A DNA stretch of 60,504 nt from Bacteroidales bacterium (GTDB taxonomy: Bacteria > Bacteroidota > Bacteroidia > Bacteroidales > WCHB1-69): positions 1-60,504 of the forward strand of contig JAFTCA010000013.1 in assembly GCA_017454945.1 (NCBI GenBank). Reading direction: 5' to 3'. Positions 41,923 through 50,921 of this stretch are shown one piece after another (within the stretch, counting starts at the first letter, position 1; each line of letters starts with the position of its first letter). Under the pieces are notes generated by a model. That model saw only the letters and a program-made list of their open reading frames with translations. It did not search any database and had not been told where the DNA came from. Made by a program: the position numbers and the translations under genes.

Positions 41923-43261
41923 CTGTACGTCCTTTAATTCGGCCTGAAGAGGTCAGACCATCGTAGTGTCTCATTAACAAGTGACTTTCAATCTGTTGCA
42001 GTGTGTCAAGTACAACACCCACCATAATCAACAGGGATGTGCCACCGAAGAATTGGGCAAACTGTTGGTTAACACCGAACAGACGAACGATAGCGGGAAG
42101 AATAGCTACGATACCGAGGAAAATAGAACCGGGAAGCGTGATTCTCGACATGATGGTATCGATAAGTTGGGCAGTTTGTTTGCCGGGCTTGGTGCCAGGA
42201 ATGAAACCGCCGTTCTTCTTCAGGTCTTCAGCAATCTGGTTCGGGTTGATGGTGATAGCGGTGTAGAAATAGGTGAAGGCAATAATTAAAAGGAAGAATA
42301 CAATATTATATGCCAATCCGTTGTAATCGATGAAGCTGTGCCAGAAACCACCATTGGAAGTAGAAGTAACGCTTACAAAGGTGAGGGGCAGGAACATGAT
42401 TGCCTGGGCGAAGATGATAGGCATTACACCAGCTGCGTTCACTTTCAAAGGAAGGAAGTTACGCACGCCGCCGTATTGCTTGTTGCCCACAACTCTCTTG
42501 GCATATTGGATGGGTATTCTTCTTGTGCCTTGTACCAATAAGATACACAGACTGATGATGACCATCATGGCAATTAACTCAAGAATGAAGATGATAGGAC
42601 CACCGTTCATCTCGCTGATACGTGAAATGAATTCAGCTCTGATAGCGTAGGGGAAACGGGCAATAATACCAATCATAATGATCATGGAAATACCGTTGCC
42701 GATACCGTTGTCGGTGATACGTTCGCCTAACCACATGATGAACAGCGTGCCTGCAATCAAAAGAATGAAGGATGTGATAGCAAATGCCGAGAATCCCAGA
42801 ATGTGCGTTGCGTGCATCGTGGGGTTGATGGCGTAAGCAAACTGACCTTCAATGCTTGCAATGTATGCGGGAGCTTGAATAGCAACAACAGCCACCGTCA
42901 GGTAACGGGTAATCTGGTTGATTTTCTTACGACCGCTTTCGCCTTCCTTTTGGAGTCGTTGGAAGTAAGGAACAGCCAGTGTCATCAGCTGGATAACGAT
43001 AGAGGCGGAGATGTAGGGCATGATACCCAATGCAAAAATAGATGCATTGGAGAATGCACCACCTGAGAAAAGGTCAAGCAAACCCATCAAACCATCCTGT
43101 GCTTTCTGCGTGAATGCCGATAAGGCACCGGGGTTGATACCGGGAAGTACAATGTGCGCACCCAAACGATAGATTAAAATAATACCTAAAGTGTAAAGAA
43201 TTCGCTTGCGTAAATCCTCAATCTTAAAAATGTTTTTTATAGTCTCTATAAACTTTTTCAT
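41909..43261 (-). CDS. secY: Preprotein translocase subunit SecY
   Basis: Channel subunit of the Sec translocon; 450 residues, ten membrane helices. Typical opening MKKFIETIKNIFKIEDLRKRILYTLGIILIYRLG, plug region (QDGLMGLLDLFSGGAFSNASIFALGIMPYISASI), and GERITDNGIGNG and TRRIPIQYAKRV loops. It lies downstream of rplO with a 69-base gap that can fold into a hairpin (TTCGG/CCGAA with an inner TCTC/GAGA), and overlaps map. Confidence 0.97.
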   Translation of the reverse strand: MKKFIETIKNIFKIEDLRKRILYTLGIILIYRLGAHIVLPGINPGALSAFTQKAQDGLMGLLDLFSGGAFSNASIFALGIMPYISASIVIQLMTLAVPYFQRLQKEGESGRKKINQITRYLTVAVVAIQAPAYIASIEGQFAYAINPTMHATHILGFSAFAITSFILLIAGTLFIMWLGERITDNGIGNGISMIIMIGIIARFPYAIRAEFISRISEMNGGPIIFILELIAMMVIISLCILLVQGTRRIPIQYAKRVVGNKQYGGVRNFLPLKVNAAGVMPIIFAQAIMFLPLTFVSVTSTSNGGFWHSFIDYNGLAYNIVFFLLIIAFTYFYTAITINPNQIAEDLKKNGGFIPGTKPGKQTAQLIDTIMSRITLPGSIFLGIVAILPAIVRLFGVNQQFAQFFGGTSLLIMVGVVLDTLQQIESHLLMRHYDGLTSSGRIKGRTGGAY

Positions 43262-43330
43262 CTGAATTTCTTTATGTGTCAGTTATTCACTATTCGGTCT
43301 CCGTCGCACGAGAGGTCGCTCCGAATTTAA

Positions 43331-43804
43331 TTATTCGGCCTTCTCTTCAGCGGCTTGGCCAATCAAAGTGATGGTGCCACCAGCGTTTTCAATGGCCTCT
43401 TTCGCCTTCTGCGAAATGGCATGAGCCGTAACATTAACTTTGGCTGTCAGTTCGCCCTTAGCCAAAATCTTAATGAGGCTTTTCTTCTTTGCTAAACCAT
43501 GGGCTGCCAAAACCTCAGGAGTGATGTCGCTGATGTTCTTGTCGGTTGCCAACATTTGCAGTGTGCTGATGTTGATGGCGTTGTATTCAACACGGTTGAT
43601 GTTCTTGAAACCTCTCTTGGGCAAAATTCTATAGATAGGCATCTGACCGCCTTCAAAACCAATCTTTCTGCTGTAACCAGATCTGGATTGAGCACCTTTA
43701 TGTCCTCTTGTGGATGTGCCACCTTTTCCCGATCCTTGACCACGTCCTATTCTTTTGCTGTTGCTTGTAGCGCCCTCAGCGGGTTTTAATTTGCTTAAAT
43801 CCAT
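43331..43804 (-). CDS. rplO: 50S ribosomal protein L15
   Basis: 157 residues, with the basic, glycine-rich N-terminal arm (RIGRGQGSGKGGTSTRGHKGAQSRSGYSRKIGFEGGQMPIYRILPKRGF) and C-terminal L15 domain. Normal length. Second gene of the short operon; starts 31 bases after the rpmD stop. Confidence 0.98.
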   Translation of the reverse strand: MDLSKLKPAEGATSNSKRIGRGQGSGKGGTSTRGHKGAQSRSGYSRKIGFEGGQMPIYRILPKRGFKNINRVEYNAINISTLQMLATDKNISDITPEVLAAHGLAKKKSLIKILAKGELTAKVNVTAHAISQKAKEAIENAGGTITLIGQAAEEKAE

Positions 43805-43835
43805 TGTTTTATATGTTCAAAAAGTTATTACTAAA

Positions 43836-44015
43836 TTAAATTTCTTCTACAGTTACAAGGTGTTTTACCGATTCTACAATGCCCAAAATCTGTACGGTGG
43901 CGTTGTGTTCTACGGTTTGATGCATCTTCTTAAGTCCTAATGCATCCAAAGATCTCTTCTGACGTAAAGGTTGGCCAATACGGCTTTTCACTTGCGTAAT
44001 TCTGATTTTCTTCAT
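43836..44015 (-). CDS. rpmD: 50S ribosomal protein L30
   Basis: 59 residues, translated directly: MKKIRITQVKSRIGQPLRQK at the start, LDALGLKKMHQTVEHN in the middle, ending HLVTVEEI. Every feature of L30 is present (the KIRITQVKS strand, the RIG and LGL motifs). It is the first gene of the unit. In other bacteria rpsE precedes it; here 340 bases of non-coding DNA with a promoter precede it, so the spc operon is broken at this point. Confidence 0.95.
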   Translation of the reverse strand: MKKIRITQVKSRIGQPLRQKRSLDALGLKKMHQTVEHNATVQILGIVESVKHLVTVEEI

Positions 44016-44210
44016 CGCTTTTCTTTATTTTAAGTTGTTTATTTGCTCTTTTTTCTCTCTTTTGGAAGTAATTTTACTCCAATGTTCTCAATTTTTTTAA
44101 TCGCTAAACTTGTTTTTATAATAGAGGTTGTTTTTACAAATTCTTATTATAGAATAAGTTAGAGCGATGTTTTTGCTTTTTCAGTCGAAATTTTACATTT
44201 CAATTCAAAA
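44016..44210 (-). promoter_or_regulatory. Long 5' leader of the rpmD operon
   Basis: About 195 bases lie between the probable transcription start and the ATG of rpmD, long for this genome, where leaders of 20-80 bases are usual. It is U-rich and contains attctataataagaat, a possible stem. The length suggests post-transcriptional control by a ribosomal protein or another factor, but no known leader motif is recognised. Confidence 0.35.
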
Positions 44211-44216
44211 AGTCGG

Positions 44217-44245
44217 CAAATATACAAATTAATTTTAATAAACAA
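44217..44245 (-). promoter_or_regulatory. Promoter of the rpmD-rplO-secY-map unit
   Basis: On the minus strand, TTG (44245-44243) and TATATTTG (44224-44217), 18 bases apart, a near-ideal Bacteroidota promoter. Confidence 0.7.
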
Positions 44246-44306
44246 TAGCATTATTTTTTTGAAGATGTTTTTTTTGCGGAAGAGGGGCGGTTTGTGTGAT
44301 TTTGAT

Positions 44307-44314
44307 TATCTTTG
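44307..44314 (+). promoter_or_regulatory. -7 box of the M28 peptidase gene
   Basis: TATCTTTG, 45 bases before the ATG at 44359. It lies inside the upstream frame extension, supporting the later start. Confidence 0.6.
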
Positions 44315-44358
44315 CGTCTTGTTTTTACCTTATTATTTATATTCAAAAAATTGATGGT

Positions 44359-45675
44359 ATGAAAAAGTTACTCTTATTGCTCTCAGCAGCTCTGATGTTT
44401 TCGTTTTATACTGCTGATGCACAGAATCTTCCGTTTGTAAAGAAAGTGGTCAAAACACTGACAGCTCCCGATATGTATGGTCGTGGCTATGCCTATAATG
44501 GCGATCGCATTGCTGCAGAATATCTTCGCGGTGTGATGAAAGACCTCCATCTTCAGCCGCTGGTGCCCGATTACTTCCAAACCTACTGGTTTGATGTGGC
44601 CGGTATGGAAGGAGAGGTGTCATTGTCTGTTAATGGTAAGCCCTTGGAACTTTATACGGATTACCGCGTGCACAACTTCTCGCACTCTTTCGATGGCACA
44701 GCGCCTATCATCAAGTTCGATGCCAACTATTTGTGCGACAGCGCCCAACTGGCTGCTTTTTGCAAGAAGTACGCCAAAAAACTTCCTTCTTCTTTCGTCT
44801 ATCTTGATATGACCTCCTTGAAAGAGATGTCGAAAGAGGAATCCCAAAAATTTGCTCGCGCTGCCTATTTCCTTTCATACAACAATCCATTCCATAGCCG
44901 TGGCATCTTATGCGGTGTGCGCGATTTCTCCATCTGGTCGTTCAACGGCTGCCAGCGTGAACGCAATTATACATTGCTTTTTGTTCATCCTCAGGTGATG
45001 CCAGAAAAGAGCACGGAACTGCAACTCCATGTATATAACCACTTCCATAAACACCAAACGCAGAATATTTGCGGCTACGTGAAAGGCGATGTGGAACCCG
45101 ATACGATGATTGTCTTTACGGGCCATTACGACCACATGGGCCAAATGGGCGACAATATTATATTTTATGGCGCCAATGATAACGCCAGTGGTGCTGCTAT
45201 GGTGCTCGACTTTGCCCGTCATTATTCGCTGCAGAAGAACTATTATACGATGGTGTTCGTTGATTTTAGCGGTGAAGAGGCCGGCCTGCTGGGCTCGCGC
45301 CATTTTACCCAAAACCCGCCTATCGACTTGTCGAAAGTGAAATTCGTGATTAACCTCGACCTGCTCTGCTCGGGTGAGGAGGGTATTACTGTTGAGAATA
45401 CGAAAACCGGTATCGAGAAGAAGTATTTCGATGAGATGGTGAAAATCAATGCCGAGAAGAACTACCTGACGGTGCTGAAAGATCGTGCCAACGCGCCCAA
45501 CAGCGATCACTACTCGTTTGCACAGCAGAATGTGCCCGCCATCTTCATCTATGCCATGGGCAAGAGTGGCGGCATCCACGATCCGTCAGATGATTACGAT
45601 TCTTGCACCTTCAGTGGCTATGAAGGCATTTTCCGCCTGCTTCTCGACCTTGTTGACCGCCTGCCGAAGATGTAA
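44359..45675 (+). CDS. Secreted M28-family zinc metallopeptidase
   Basis: 438 residues. Signal peptide MKKLLLLLSAALMFSFYTAD-AQ, then an N-terminal domain and the M28 catalytic domain with both zinc sites: His256 and Asp258 in FTGHYDHMG, Asp274 in GANDNASGAA, Glu306-Glu307 in DFSGEEAGLLGS, Asp334 in INLDLL and His407 in GGIHDPSD. A GTG at 44296 is in frame but sits upstream of the -7 box. Probably an aminopeptidase of the periplasm or outside. Monocistronic. Confidence 0.92.
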   Translation: MKKLLLLLSAALMFSFYTADAQNLPFVKKVVKTLTAPDMYGRGYAYNGDRIAAEYLRGVMKDLHLQPLVPDYFQTYWFDVAGMEGEVSLSVNGKPLELYTDYRVHNFSHSFDGTAPIIKFDANYLCDSAQLAAFCKKYAKKLPSSFVYLDMTSLKEMSKEESQKFARAAYFLSYNNPFHSRGILCGVRDFSIWSFNGCQRERNYTLLFVHPQVMPEKSTELQLHVYNHFHKHQTQNICGYVKGDVEPDTMIVFTGHYDHMGQMGDNIIFYGANDNASGAAMVLDFARHYSLQKNYYTMVFVDFSGEEAGLLGSRHFTQNPPIDLSKVKFVINLDLLCSGEEGITVENTKTGIEKKYFDEMVKINAEKNYLTVLKDRANAPNSDHYSFAQQNVPAIFIYAMGKSGGIHDPSDDYDSCTFSGYEGIFRLLLDLVDRLPKM

Positions 45676-45764
45676 TTGGTTATCCTGTAATAAGATTCCT
45701 GTATGCCAAAATCGGAGTTCGTATTGGCAAATTGAAATAAGATAATTTATTGTTGATATAATTA

Positions 45765-45797
45765 TTAGGGACGCATTGAATGCGCCCCTTTTTTTCT
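45765..45797 (+). terminator. Terminator of the M28 peptidase gene
   Basis: AGGGACGCATT-GA-ATGCGCCCCT with one bulge, followed by seven T. The stem is of the REP-like GGGGCGC palindrome type. Confidence 0.75.
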
Positions 45798-45876
45798 CCT
45801 GTGGAAATTGCGGAATGTTGCGGAAAAATATCTTCGTCAATCAGTGTACCTCGCGGGAATATGCAAAATGGAAATG

Positions 45877-45918
45877 AAAAAAAAGCGGCGCCTGAGCTTG
45901 TCGAAGGCACCGCTTTTT
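45877..45918. terminator. Second, bidirectional terminator
   Basis: AAAAGCGGCGCC, a 13-base loop (tgagcttgtcgaa), then GGCACCGCTTTTT. It faces the mmdB operon, whose stop is at 45970. The loop carries the dispersed word gagcttgtcgaagg. Confidence 0.8.
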
Positions 45919-45969
45919 ATCAATTATAAATTGTCAATTATAAATTGTCAATTATACATTGTACATTGT

Positions 45970-47115
45970 TTAGTACAGGAAGCTCAACAGAATACCTGCG
46001 GCTACGGCACTACCGATAACGCCGGCCACATTGGGACCCATGGCGTGCATCAACAGGTAGTTGGTCTTGTCGTATTTCATACCTTCCACGTAGGATACGC
46101 GCGCGCTGTCGGGCACAGCCGATACACCGGCATTACCAATCAGCGGGTTGATCTTGTTGCCTTCCTTGAGGAAGAGGTTGAAGAATTTGACAAACAATAC
46201 GCCGGAAGCTGTGGCAATAACGAACGACAAAGCACCCAAACCGAAGATGAGGATTGAATCCAGTTTCAGGAAGTTGGTGGCTTGGGTTGAGCAGCCTACC
46301 GTCAAACCGATCAGGATGGTTACAATGTCAATCAATGTGCCAGATGCCGTGGTGGCCAAACGTTTGGTTACACCGCTTTCTTTCAGCAGGTTGCCAAAGA
46401 AGAGCATACCGAGCAACGGCAGACCCGTAGGAACCAGGAATGCGGTGAGCAAGATACATAACAGCGGGAAGAGTATTTTCTCTCTTTGGCTGACAGCTCT
46501 CGGGGGGCGCATTCTAATGAGTCGCTCTTTGGGATTGGTGAGCAGTCGCATGATAGGCGGTTGGATTACAGGAACCAATGCCATGTACGAGTATGCCGAA
46601 ATGGCGATGGCACCCATCAAACTCGGAGCAAGCTTCGAGGAAATGAAGATGGCGGTAGGACCGTCAGCACCACCGATAATACCGATAGCACCTGCTTCTG
46701 TGGGGGAGAAGCCCAACAACAGGGCGATGGCGTAGGCGGCGAAGATACCGAACTGGGCGGCGGCACCAATCAGAATGAGCTTGGGATTGGATATCAACGC
46801 CGAGAAGTCGGTCATGGCCCCAATGCCTAGAAAGATTAAGGGTGGATATACACCTTTCAAAACGCCGAAATAGAGGTAGTTAAGCACGGCGCCGTTCTCG
46901 TAAATGCCGACTTGCAAGCCGTCGGTAAACGGAATGTTGCCGAGGATGATGCCGAAGCCGATGGGAACCAGCAACAGAGGTTCATACTCCTTGATAATAC
47001 CCAAGGCGATGAAAATGAGTCCGAATACAATCATAATCAGGTGTCCATAGCTGCAGTTGCCAAAGCCTGAATAGTTGAAAAACTGAATTAGTCCCTCCTT
47101 GAAAAATTCTAACAT
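45970..47115 (-). CDS. mmdB: Sodium-translocating decarboxylase, beta subunit
   Basis: Membrane subunit that couples decarboxylation to Na+ export. 381 residues with about ten membrane segments, and conserved family segments GIGAMTDFSALISNPKLILIG, GGADGPTAIFISSKLAP and GLTVGCSTQATNFLK. The neighbours (biotin carrier, OadG-like, carboxyltransferase) make a methylmalonyl-CoA decarboxylase most likely, although oxaloacetate or glutaconyl-CoA pumps share this subunit. Last gene of the operon. Confidence 0.93.
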   Translation of the reverse strand: MLEFFKEGLIQFFNYSGFGNCSYGHLIMIVFGLIFIALGIIKEYEPLLLVPIGFGIILGNIPFTDGLQVGIYENGAVLNYLYFGVLKGVYPPLIFLGIGAMTDFSALISNPKLILIGAAAQFGIFAAYAIALLLGFSPTEAGAIGIIGGADGPTAIFISSKLAPSLMGAIAISAYSYMALVPVIQPPIMRLLTNPKERLIRMRPPRAVSQREKILFPLLCILLTAFLVPTGLPLLGMLFFGNLLKESGVTKRLATTASGTLIDIVTILIGLTVGCSTQATNFLKLDSILIFGLGALSFVIATASGVLFVKFFNLFLKEGNKINPLIGNAGVSAVPDSARVSYVEGMKYDKTNYLLMHAMGPNVAGVIGSAVAAGILLSFLY

Positions 47116-47173
47116 TGTCTGATTATTTTAGGGGATAGCGTTTTGCTATCTCTTTGATTTTTAATTAATTTAA

Positions 47174-47623
47174 TTATTCGATGATAACCAAAGTGTCACC
47201 TTCCATCACAGAGTCGTTGCGTTGAACCTTGATGGCTTTTACGGTACCTTCTCTGTCGGCATCGATATTGTTTTCCATCTTCATGGCTTCAAGCAACAGC
47301 AGGTGCTGACCGGCTTTCACTTGGTCGCCCACATTGACGAAGATGTTCAGAACAACACCGGGCAGAGGTGATTTGATGGCGCTGCCGCCGCTGGGAGCTG
47401 CGGGAGCGGGAGCCACAGAAGCAGTGGCAGGAGCTGCCTGCGGAGTAGGAGGAGTGGCTAATTTAACCACTTTCTTAACCTGAGGTCTTGCTGCGGGAAC
47501 AGGCATGTCCAATTCAACAACATACGGCGTGCCGTTTACTTCAACGGTCGTTTTGCTGTCTTCAATGTCGGCGATGTCAACCGAATATTTATTGCCATTT
47601 ATGGTTAATTTGTAATTTTTCAT
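47174..47623 (-). CDS. mmdC: Biotin carrier subunit of the decarboxylase
   Basis: 149 residues: N-terminal domain, Ala/Pro-rich hinge (residues about 55-80, TPPTPQAAPATASVAPAPAAP) and biotinyl domain with EAMKMEN; Lys115 is the biotin site. The hinge lets the biotin swing between the carboxyltransferase (MmdA) and the membrane pump (MmdB). Located between the OadG-like gene and mmdB. Confidence 0.94.
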   Translation of the reverse strand: MKNYKLTINGNKYSVDIADIEDSKTTVEVNGTPYVVELDMPVPAARPQVKKVVKLATPPTPQAAPATASVAPAPAAPSGGSAIKSPLPGVVLNIFVNVGDQVKAGQHLLLLEAMKMENNIDADREGTVKAIKVQRNDSVMEGDTLVIIE

Positions 47624-47664
47624 TATCTATCGTGAATTTCTGTTATTAATTGAATGTCAAAAAA

Positions 47665-48633
47665 TTATCTTCTGTTTCTTCTTTGCACGGTCTTCATAAC
47701 GAGGTGCTTCTGCGACCACGGTGAGTAGTGTGCTGAAGGCATGTCAATGGTGATGATTTCGCTTTCTTCATCGTGGTAGCTGTCCAAATCCATGTTCAAG
47801 GCTACTGCGATGGCGGCAACAACCTCACCGCTGATGGCCTCTTCTGTAGCGGGTTTGCTAGCTTCTGTTGCAGCCGTAGGTTGCGTTGTTTGTGCAACAG
47901 TCTCTTTGGCCTTCTGTTCGGCTCTGCGACTGATGGCACCGAAAATCTTCAGCATACAGTAGATGAGAATCAGCGCTACGAATACGACCGAGATGGAAAT
48001 CAAAGCCATACCGATGCCGTAGGGGTCGCTCTCAATGAGGTGTTCGGCCTTGCTGGCACCTGTGGCCACTTTGTTAACAGAACCAGGAGTGAAGTATTCG
48101 AGGAATCCACGGCCTGAAATCTCCTTGCCATCCTTGTCTTTTTCTATAACACCGTCAACATAGCAGCCGTAAGTTTGTGTGCTGTTCAGCAGGCTGTCGG
48201 GATACTCCATGATGTCAATCAGCACGCGTCCGTTTGAGTTGATGAGGGCTACGTAGTGATTTTTTGAGTTACGCGGATCGAAGTTGGCGTGGAAAGTGCC
48301 ATAGAGAGGAGAGTTGTCCAAGAAGAATACCAGCGACGTGCGCTGCGGCATCAGAGTCTTGGGGTCGGTTTGCGGAATGCGGTACCAGCGTGTTTTGCCA
48401 CTACCGTTCCACAAGCCCGTGGTGTCATCGGTAAGGTAGCATCCGGCAATATTGACACTGTTGTAGGCGGTGTTGAAAATCTCCACCCACGGAACATGTC
48501 GGCCGTACTCATCTACCATGTTGGAATCGTTCTTGATGAGCAATTCGTTGATGCGCAAATCGGTGGTCTGTTGCCCGAATGTCGCAACCGAACAGAAAAG
48601 TGCTATCAGGAGAAGTCCAAACTTTCTTTTCAT
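47665..48633 (-). CDS. Lamin-tail domain fused to OadG-type (gamma) membrane subunit
   Basis: About 322 residues from the ATG at 48633 (a start at 48654 is in frame but adds residues before the signal). Signal peptide MKRKFGLLLIALFCSVATFG, then an extracytoplasmic lamin-tail-like domain (INELLIKNDSNMVDEYGRHVPWVEIFN ... YLTDDTTGLWNGSGKTRWYRIP), then one membrane helix (GMALISISVVFVALILIYCMLKIF) and a cytoplasmic tail that ends in a basic patch. The helix plus tail are the OadG part, which in other pumps helps assemble the complex. The exported domain is an addition typical of Bacteroidota, of unknown purpose. Confidence 0.85.
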   Translation of the reverse strand: MKRKFGLLLIALFCSVATFGQQTTDLRINELLIKNDSNMVDEYGRHVPWVEIFNTAYNSVNIAGCYLTDDTTGLWNGSGKTRWYRIPQTDPKTLMPQRTSLVFFLDNSPLYGTFHANFDPRNSKNHYVALINSNGRVLIDIMEYPDSLLNSTQTYGCYVDGVIEKDKDGKEISGRGFLEYFTPGSVNKVATGASKAEHLIESDPYGIGMALISISVVFVALILIYCMLKIFGAISRRAEQKAKETVAQTTQPTAATEASKPATEEAISGEVVAAIAVALNMDLDSYHDEESEIITIDMPSAHYSPWSQKHLVMKTVQRRNRR

Positions 48634-48682
48634 GTTTATGTTGTTTATTTTCATTATGCTAATTTAGTTTGTCGGTTGCTGG

Positions 48683-50242
48683 TTACAAAGGTAAGTTGTC
48701 GTGTTTCTTGGCAGGATTTTCCAATCGCTTGTTCTTCAGCGACTCGAGAGCTCTGATGACTCTGAAACGTGTGTTACGCGGTTCGATAACGTCATCAATG
48801 TAGCTGTAGCGAGCGGCTACGTAAGGATTGGCGAAAGTGTTGCGATATTCTGCTTCTTTCTCAGCAATAAATTCGTCTTTCTTTTCCTGGGTGTCAAGTT
48901 CCTTGATTTCCTTGCCCATGAGCACTTCAACAGCACCTTTGCCGCCCATAACTGCGATTTCGGCTGTGGGCCATGCATAGTTGATGTCGCCACGCAAATG
49001 CTTGGAGCTCATTACGATGTAAGCACCGCCGTAGGCTTTTCTCAAGATAACCGTAACTTTCGGAACGGTGGCTTCGCCGTAAGCGTAAAGCAGTTTGGCA
49101 CCGTGCAGGATGATACCACCGTACTCTTGACCAGAACCGGGTAGGAAGCCGGGAACATCTTCCAAAGTGACAATAGGAATGTTGAAAGCGTCGCAGAATC
49201 TGACGAAACGGGCACCCTTACGCGAAGCGTTGATGTCCAAGCAACCGGCCAGATACTTGGGCTGGTTGGCAACAATACCTACCGACATGCCGTTGAAACG
49301 GGCAAAACCGATGATGATGTTGGGAGCGTAGTTGGGTTGGATTTCCAAGAATTCACCATTATCTACAATACCGTAAATAACATCCTTCACATCGTAAGGC
49401 TTGTTAGGATTGTCGGGGATAATCTGATTCAATGAATCTTCCAGACGGTTGATGGGATCTTCGCACGGAATGTACGGAGGCTCCTCCATGTTGTTGGAGG
49501 GTAAGTAGCTCAACAGCTGACGCAACAGGGCAATGCCTTCCTCTTCGTTGTCAACAGCAAAATGAGCCACACCCGATTTCGACGAGTGAACGTTGGCACC
49601 GCCCAAGTCTTCAACGGTAATGTCTTCGTTGGTAACGGTCTTCACTACCTTAGGCCCCGTAACAAACATGTAGCTGGTGTTCTTGGCCATCATGATGAAG
49701 TCGGTCAATGCAGGAGAATAAACGGCACCACCGGCGCAAGGTCCGAAAATGACGGAAATCTGAGGAACAACACCAGAAGCTAAGATGTTGTTCTGGAAAA
49801 TCTCACCGTAGCCAGCCAAGCTGTTAACGCCTTCCTGGATACGAGCTCCACCTGAATCGTTGAAACCGATAACGGGAGCGCCCACCTTCATGGCCTGTTC
49901 CATAACCTTACAGATCTTCTTGGCAACTGTCTCTGACAGCGAACCGCCAAATACGGTAAAGTCCTGAGAGAACACATAGACCAAACGGCCTCCAACTGTG
50001 CCGTAGCCGGTAACCACGCCATCAGACAGGTATTTCTCTTTTTCTAATCCGAAATTGGTGCAACGGTGCGTTACAAACATGTCGAATTCTTCAAAACTGC
50101 CTTCATCAAGGAACATCAAGATGCGTTCTCTTGCAGTGAATTTGCCTTGTGAGTGCTGTTTTTCAATTCTTTTCTCACCGCCACCCATACGAGCCTTCGC
50201 TCTCGGTTCGAGCAACTCGTTTATTTTTTCTTGCATTGTCAT
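48683..50242 (-). CDS. mmdA: Methylmalonyl-CoA decarboxylase, carboxyltransferase (alpha) subunit
   Basis: 519 residues. Transfers the carboxyl group from methylmalonyl-CoA to biotin. Two crotonase-like halves: [44 protein letters not shown] in the N-half and [55 protein letters not shown] in the C-half. The same fold is used by propionyl-CoA carboxylase beta; here the beside-lying pump subunits decide for decarboxylase. First gene of a four-gene operon that fits the succinate-to-propionate pathway with Na+ export. Confidence 0.93.
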   Translation of the reverse strand: MTMQEKINELLEPRAKARMGGGEKRIEKQHSQGKFTARERILMFLDEGSFEEFDMFVTHRCTNFGLEKEKYLSDGVVTGYGTVGGRLVYVFSQDFTVFGGSLSETVAKKICKVMEQAMKVGAPVIGFNDSGGARIQEGVNSLAGYGEIFQNNILASGVVPQISVIFGPCAGGAVYSPALTDFIMMAKNTSYMFVTGPKVVKTVTNEDITVEDLGGANVHSSKSGVAHFAVDNEEEGIALLRQLLSYLPSNNMEEPPYIPCEDPINRLEDSLNQIIPDNPNKPYDVKDVIYGIVDNGEFLEIQPNYAPNIIIGFARFNGMSVGIVANQPKYLAGCLDINASRKGARFVRFCDAFNIPIVTLEDVPGFLPGSGQEYGGIILHGAKLLYAYGEATVPKVTVILRKAYGGAYIVMSSKHLRGDINYAWPTAEIAVMGGKGAVEVLMGKEIKELDTQEKKDEFIAEKEAEYRNTFANPYVAARYSYIDDVIEPRNTRFRVIRALESLKNKRLENPAKKHDNLPL

Positions 50243-50336
50243 AATGATAGGGTATTATATTAAATTGTAAAGTTATTCTGTTTTAAATATTGGTATATGA
50301 GGTTGATATTGAATTGGTTACAAACTTTATTGTAAT

Positions 50337-50360
50337 CTATTTTTGATGTTGCAAAAATAG
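50337..50360. promoter_or_regulatory. Palindrome with two face-to-face -7 boxes upstream of mmdA
   Basis: CTATTTTTG-atgttg-CAAAAATAG is a perfect inverted repeat with nine-base arms. Read on the minus strand it gives the -7 box TATTTTTG (50359-50352) for mmdA, about 110 bases upstream of the start; read on the plus strand it gives another, pointing to repeat element B. It could equally be an operator. Confidence 0.5.
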
Positions 50361-50487
50361 AATTTTTTTTGAGAAATAAAAGGGAAAAAGGAGACTTTTT
50401 TCAAACAAAATACGAATTGCCGTATAGACCGAAAAACCAACAGATTAAATTTATAATTAACAATTGATAATGTATAATTATTAAGGC

Positions 50488-50881
50488 AACTATACACCTG
50501 TTGGCACTGAATCCCTTCCGCGGCGAACAAGTTTAGTGTTTCATAGAGTAATCATAGCGCGCCGCGGTGAGTATCACGATGTTTCTCGCTACCCCAGATT
50601 ACGCTACGCTCATCTGGGGTTACTGGCAGGCGACCTCTACGAGGTCGAAAAGATGTGCGCATGATCACATATGAAAGTGTCCCGTAGGGACACCCTATCA
50701 ATAACCCCACACAGAAGTGTGGGGACTACATGGAAAACTCGCAATCCTCCTCGCGGCGCGGTAGATGTGTGCAATGATACGGTCGTTTATTCGCCGCGAA
50801 AGTGACACTCGTGCAACAATGCGGATCGACAAGACAAAAGGTTTTGTTCACTAAACACTTTACACCAACGGGTATATAGTT
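50488..50881. repeat. 394-bp hairpin-rich repeat element, copy B
   Basis: Inverted copy of the element at 3543-3937, about 89 percent identical. Left end AACTATACACCTGTTGGCAC, right end its imperfect inverse. All four compact hairpins and both wide arms are kept; in the first hairpin only the loop differs (ttct for tgac). Non-coding. Located between mmdA and a DnaJ-domain gene. No obvious target-site duplication. Confidence 0.85.
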
Positions 50882-50921
50882 ACCATTATTAATTATACAT
50901 TGTTAATTATACATTGTTCTG

